A DNA stretch of 7,903 nt, taken from contig DLVS01000711.1 of NCBI GenBank assembly GCA_003445095.1, positions 1 to 7,903 on the forward strand. Direction: 5' to 3'. The notes beneath the pieces were generated by a model. The model was given only the letters and a program-made list of their open reading frames with translations. It was not told where the DNA came from and made no database searches. Positions 6,352 through 7,903 of this stretch are shown here, piece after piece; positions within the stretch are counted from its first letter, which is position 1, and every line of letters starts with the position of its first letter. Source of the stretch: Verrucomicrobiales bacterium. Lineage in GTDB: Bacteria > Verrucomicrobiota > Verrucomicrobiia > Limisphaerales > UBA9464. The position numbers and the translations under genes are program-made.

Positions 6352-7092
6352 TCAAACGTGAATTCGCCCATTGGTCGCGGAGGCCGTGACGGCATGAGGA
6401 CGTCGGCCCGCCGTCATTTTAATTGTCCCCCCCGCTGAGTTGACTAATGCCAGACCGGCCGCGACATCCCAGATCATGATGTCCTCCTCTAGGTAGGTGT
6501 CGAAAACACCCTCTGCAACCATGACCAGGGAAAGAACCGCCGAGCCAATCATCCTGATCTTTTTGAACGCCTGAACGCGGAGTATGAAGGACTCCAGCGA
6601 TCTGGCGCCATAATCGCGTCCGGTCGGGAACCCCGTTGCCAGGATGGCTTGATCGGACCGATCAGTCTCGGAAACGCGGATTGGTTTGCCGTCACGCCAA
6701 GCCCCCACGCCACAACATCCGGTGTACAGCAAACGGCGGGGCAGGTCATAGATGACTCCGAGGACCGGGGTAGGGCCGTCCCACAACGCGATAGATACGG
6801 CATGCATCGGGAATCCCCTGGTGAAATTCATCGTTCCGTCGAGGGGATCGACCAGCCAGCGCAACCCCTCAGTAGGAGAAGTGTCGCGGGCGGTTTCCTC
6901 CCCGACGATCGGGAGGCCGCTCACACTCAAGTGGCGGGTGATCAGGCCTTCCGCGTCGATGTCGGCGCGTGTTTTGATGTCCTTGCCTATTTGACTCCGA
7001 ACCCCTGCGTCGTGACTGAACGTCCCCAACAGGACGTCAGCGGCCAGGCGTGCAGCATCCGATGCCAGAGCCATTTCAGCCTGCCATTTCAT
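6352..7092 (-). CDS. Inositol monophosphatase-family sugar phosphatase
   Basis: These Mg2+-dependent enzymes hydrolyse small phosphate monoesters such as inositol phosphate, histidinol phosphate, or sugar and nucleotide phosphates. The 246-residue protein has the family's metal-binding motifs in order: KTRADIDAE (40-48), GEE (64-66), WLVDPLDGTMNF (79-90, metal ligands Asp82 and Asp85) and WDVAAGLALVNSAGG (208-222, metal ligand Asp209). Length and motifs are normal, so an active phosphatase is expected; the substrate is not fixed by the sequence. The ATG at 7092 is 3 bases after the stop of the YhcH-family gene and the stop is 9 bases before the dehydrogenase start, so it is clearly in the operon. 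In this context a likely job is removing phosphate from a sugar phosphate before activation or further redox steps. General inositol phosphatase or HisN-like activity cannot be excluded. Confidence 0.92.
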   Translation of the reverse strand: MKWQAEMALASDAARLAADVLLGTFSHDAGVRSQIGKDIKTRADIDAEGLITRHLSVSGLPIVGEETARDTSPTEGLRWLVDPLDGTMNFTRGFPMHAVSIALWDGPTPVLGVIYDLPRRLLYTGCCGVGAWRDGKPIRVSETDRSDQAILATGFPTGRDYGARSLESFILRVQAFKKIRMIGSAVLSLVMVAEGVFDTYLEEDIMIWDVAAGLALVNSAGGTIKMTAGRRPHAVTASATNGRIHV

Positions 7093-7095
7093 AAC

Positions 7096-7578
7096 TCATA
7101 ACTCGAGAGGAAGGTACCTCGCATGAATCTTGACCACCAGTTTGCGGATGCGGTCATTGGCGCCGTCAAAAACCACTGGACGATGGATCTCTCCGGGTAG
7201 GAAGATAACGAAGCGGCGCGAATCCAGTCGGGTGGTTTCGGCGGGTACAATCGACGAAGGCCATATTTCAAAATCTTTGACGGCATCGTAGCTTTCCGAG
7301 GTCACGGTCGGCTGGAGCGGCGTCCAATCGATTAACTCGCCGCCGGCGATGCCGAACTGAAGATCAGCGGTATGCCTGTGTGATTCCCAGCGGCAGGCTT
7401 GAGGTGGCTTGGTTTCGTAGCCGTGAACATTTACGTAGAGTTCGCGGCCCTCGAGCTCGACAATGCCCTCCGGCAGGTCCGTCGGCATACTCTTGATCCA
7501 TTCGAAAGAGCGCTTCAGGACGGGCACCTGGCTAAGAAATGAAACGAGCCGTGTTTGCTCGATAGAGCCGATGATCAT
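7096..7578 (-). CDS. YhcH/YjgK/YiaL-family protein (DUF386), possible sugar anomerase
   Basis: This is a cupin-like beta-sandwich family whose E. coli member YhcH (NanQ) speeds anomer interconversion of N-acetylneuraminate; others occur with EbgC and pentose genes. The 160-residue protein matches the family's usual 150-155. It shows VNVHGYETKPP (residues 49-59), WESHRHTADLQFGIAGGELI (64-83) with His67, His69 and Asp72 as candidate metal or substrate ligands, SYDAVKDFEIW (96-106), FVIFLPGEIHRPVV (123-136, Glu130 and His132) and KLVVKIH (146-152). I chose the ATG at 7578 over the TTG one codon earlier. It starts 20 bases after the cytidylyltransferase stop and ends 3 bases before the phosphatase. 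Lying directly downstream of an acylneuraminate-type cytidylyltransferase, a NanQ-like mutarotase role on a keto-acid sugar is plausible but unproven. Confidence 0.88.
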   Translation of the reverse strand: MIIGSIEQTRLVSFLSQVPVLKRSFEWIKSMPTDLPEGIVELEGRELYVNVHGYETKPPQACRWESHRHTADLQFGIAGGELIDWTPLQPTVTSESYDAVKDFEIWPSSIVPAETTRLDSRRFVIFLPGEIHRPVVFDGANDRIRKLVVKIHARYLPLEL

Positions 7579-7598
7579 CAAAAACCGGGATAACGAAA

Positions 7599-7903
7599 TC
7601 AGTTGCCGACGAGGGGCAAAAGAGCCTCGGCCATCCGCAGGTCGTCCTCGGTCTTGATCACATGTCCGGCGAGGCGATTGACCGGAAAAAAGCCGACCCT
7701 GCCGCTGTAGGTGGCGCAGCGTCCTTCGGCCACCGCTGCCAAATAGGTGGAACGGCGCCAGCCGGTGATACTCCAGCTGACTCGTTGCACCGGCTCCAAG
7801 TCTTGGGAGTTGGTTTTTTCACTGAAGTGAAAGTTTATCGGCTGACCTCGATAGGCGCGTTCGATTTGGATTAGGTCGGCGCTCAGGAGACAATCGTGAT
7901 CTC
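7599..7903 (-). CDS. Probable acylneuraminate-type cytidylyltransferase, C-terminal part (N-terminus beyond right edge)
   Basis: The frame is open from the right edge to a TGA at 7601-7599, giving about 101 residues. I read it upstream beyond the TTG at 7799, which is only an internal codon. Visible pieces are DLIQIERAYRGQPINFHFSE, then LEPVQRVSWSITGWRRSTY, then GRVGFFPVNRLAGHVIKTED followed by DLRMAEALLPL. The ending, in which a hydrophobic tract leads to IKTEDDLRMAEALL, is characteristic of NeuA/KdsB-like and related CMP-sugar cytidylyltransferases, where it closes the substrate domain. The nucleotide-binding N-terminal motif is outside the window, so the assignment rests on the C-terminus and on the neighbours. 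It would attach CMP to a nonulosonic or similar acidic sugar. It is the first visible gene of the operon; more members may lie upstream. Confidence 0.6.
   Translation of the reverse strand, partial: DHDCLLSADLIQIERAYRGQPINFHFSEKTNSQDLEPVQRVSWSITGWRRSTYLAAVAEGRCATYSGRVGFFPVNRLAGHVIKTEDDLRMAEALLPLVGN

Noticed and set aside
7599..7799. Treating the last gene as a complete 66-residue protein starting at the TTG at 7799
   Set aside because: The same frame stays open to the window edge with family-like sequence upstream (AYRGQPINFHFSE), so the TTG is an internal leucine codon and the gene is partial.

Overview
The window most likely comes from a Verrucomicrobiota chromosome, probably the Pedosphaera/Limisphaera side of the phylum. 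The main clue is a prepilin-like protein with the N-terminal signature and H-X9-DG motif that are heavily expanded in Verrucomicrobia and Planctomycetes. A Tat-exported FAD oxidoreductase of a type common in those phyla supports this, as do the scarcity of clear Shine-Dalgarno sequences and the use of GTG starts. This is inference from family resemblance, not from a marker gene.

Layout, left to right. (1) 1-1669, minus strand: most of a Tat-signal FAD-dependent oxidoreductase whose C-terminus lies beyond the left edge. It is open over the whole stretch (about 556 codons). (2) 1670-1850: intergenic, with a perfect 34-bp palindrome at 1743-1776. (3) 1851-2657, minus strand: a secreted prepilin-like protein with a candidate promoter just upstream. 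(4) 2775-3302, plus strand: the only plus-strand gene, a metallo-beta-lactamase-fold hydrolase that is frameshifted near 3240 and has lost its C-terminal half, so a pseudogene. (5) 3307-3341: a strong intrinsic terminator reading leftward, which ends fdhD transcription. (6) 3449-4276, minus strand: fdhD, the sulfurtransferase that activates molybdenum formate dehydrogenases. No formate dehydrogenase is in the window. (7) 4277-4549: 273 bases without a gene, holding short tandem and inverted repeats.

(8) 4550 to the right edge, minus strand: a tightly packed five-gene operon. In transcription order it encodes the C-terminal part of a probable sugar (acylneuraminate-type) cytidylyltransferase, a YhcH/YjgK/YiaL-family protein (the family of the sialic acid anomerase NanQ), an inositol-monophosphatase-family phosphatase, a D-2-hydroxyacid dehydrogenase and a Gfo/Idh/MocA sugar oxidoreductase. 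Gaps are 20, 3 and 9 nt, and the last junction is a 4-nt overlap. Together these could convert, dephosphorylate, mutarotate and CMP-activate an acidic sugar for the cell surface. The product cannot be named from this sequence, but the combination is the best candidate in the window for an undescribed pathway.

I saw no tRNA, rRNA, CRISPR array, transposase, or phage or defence gene. Most of the window is ordinary chromosomal sequence.
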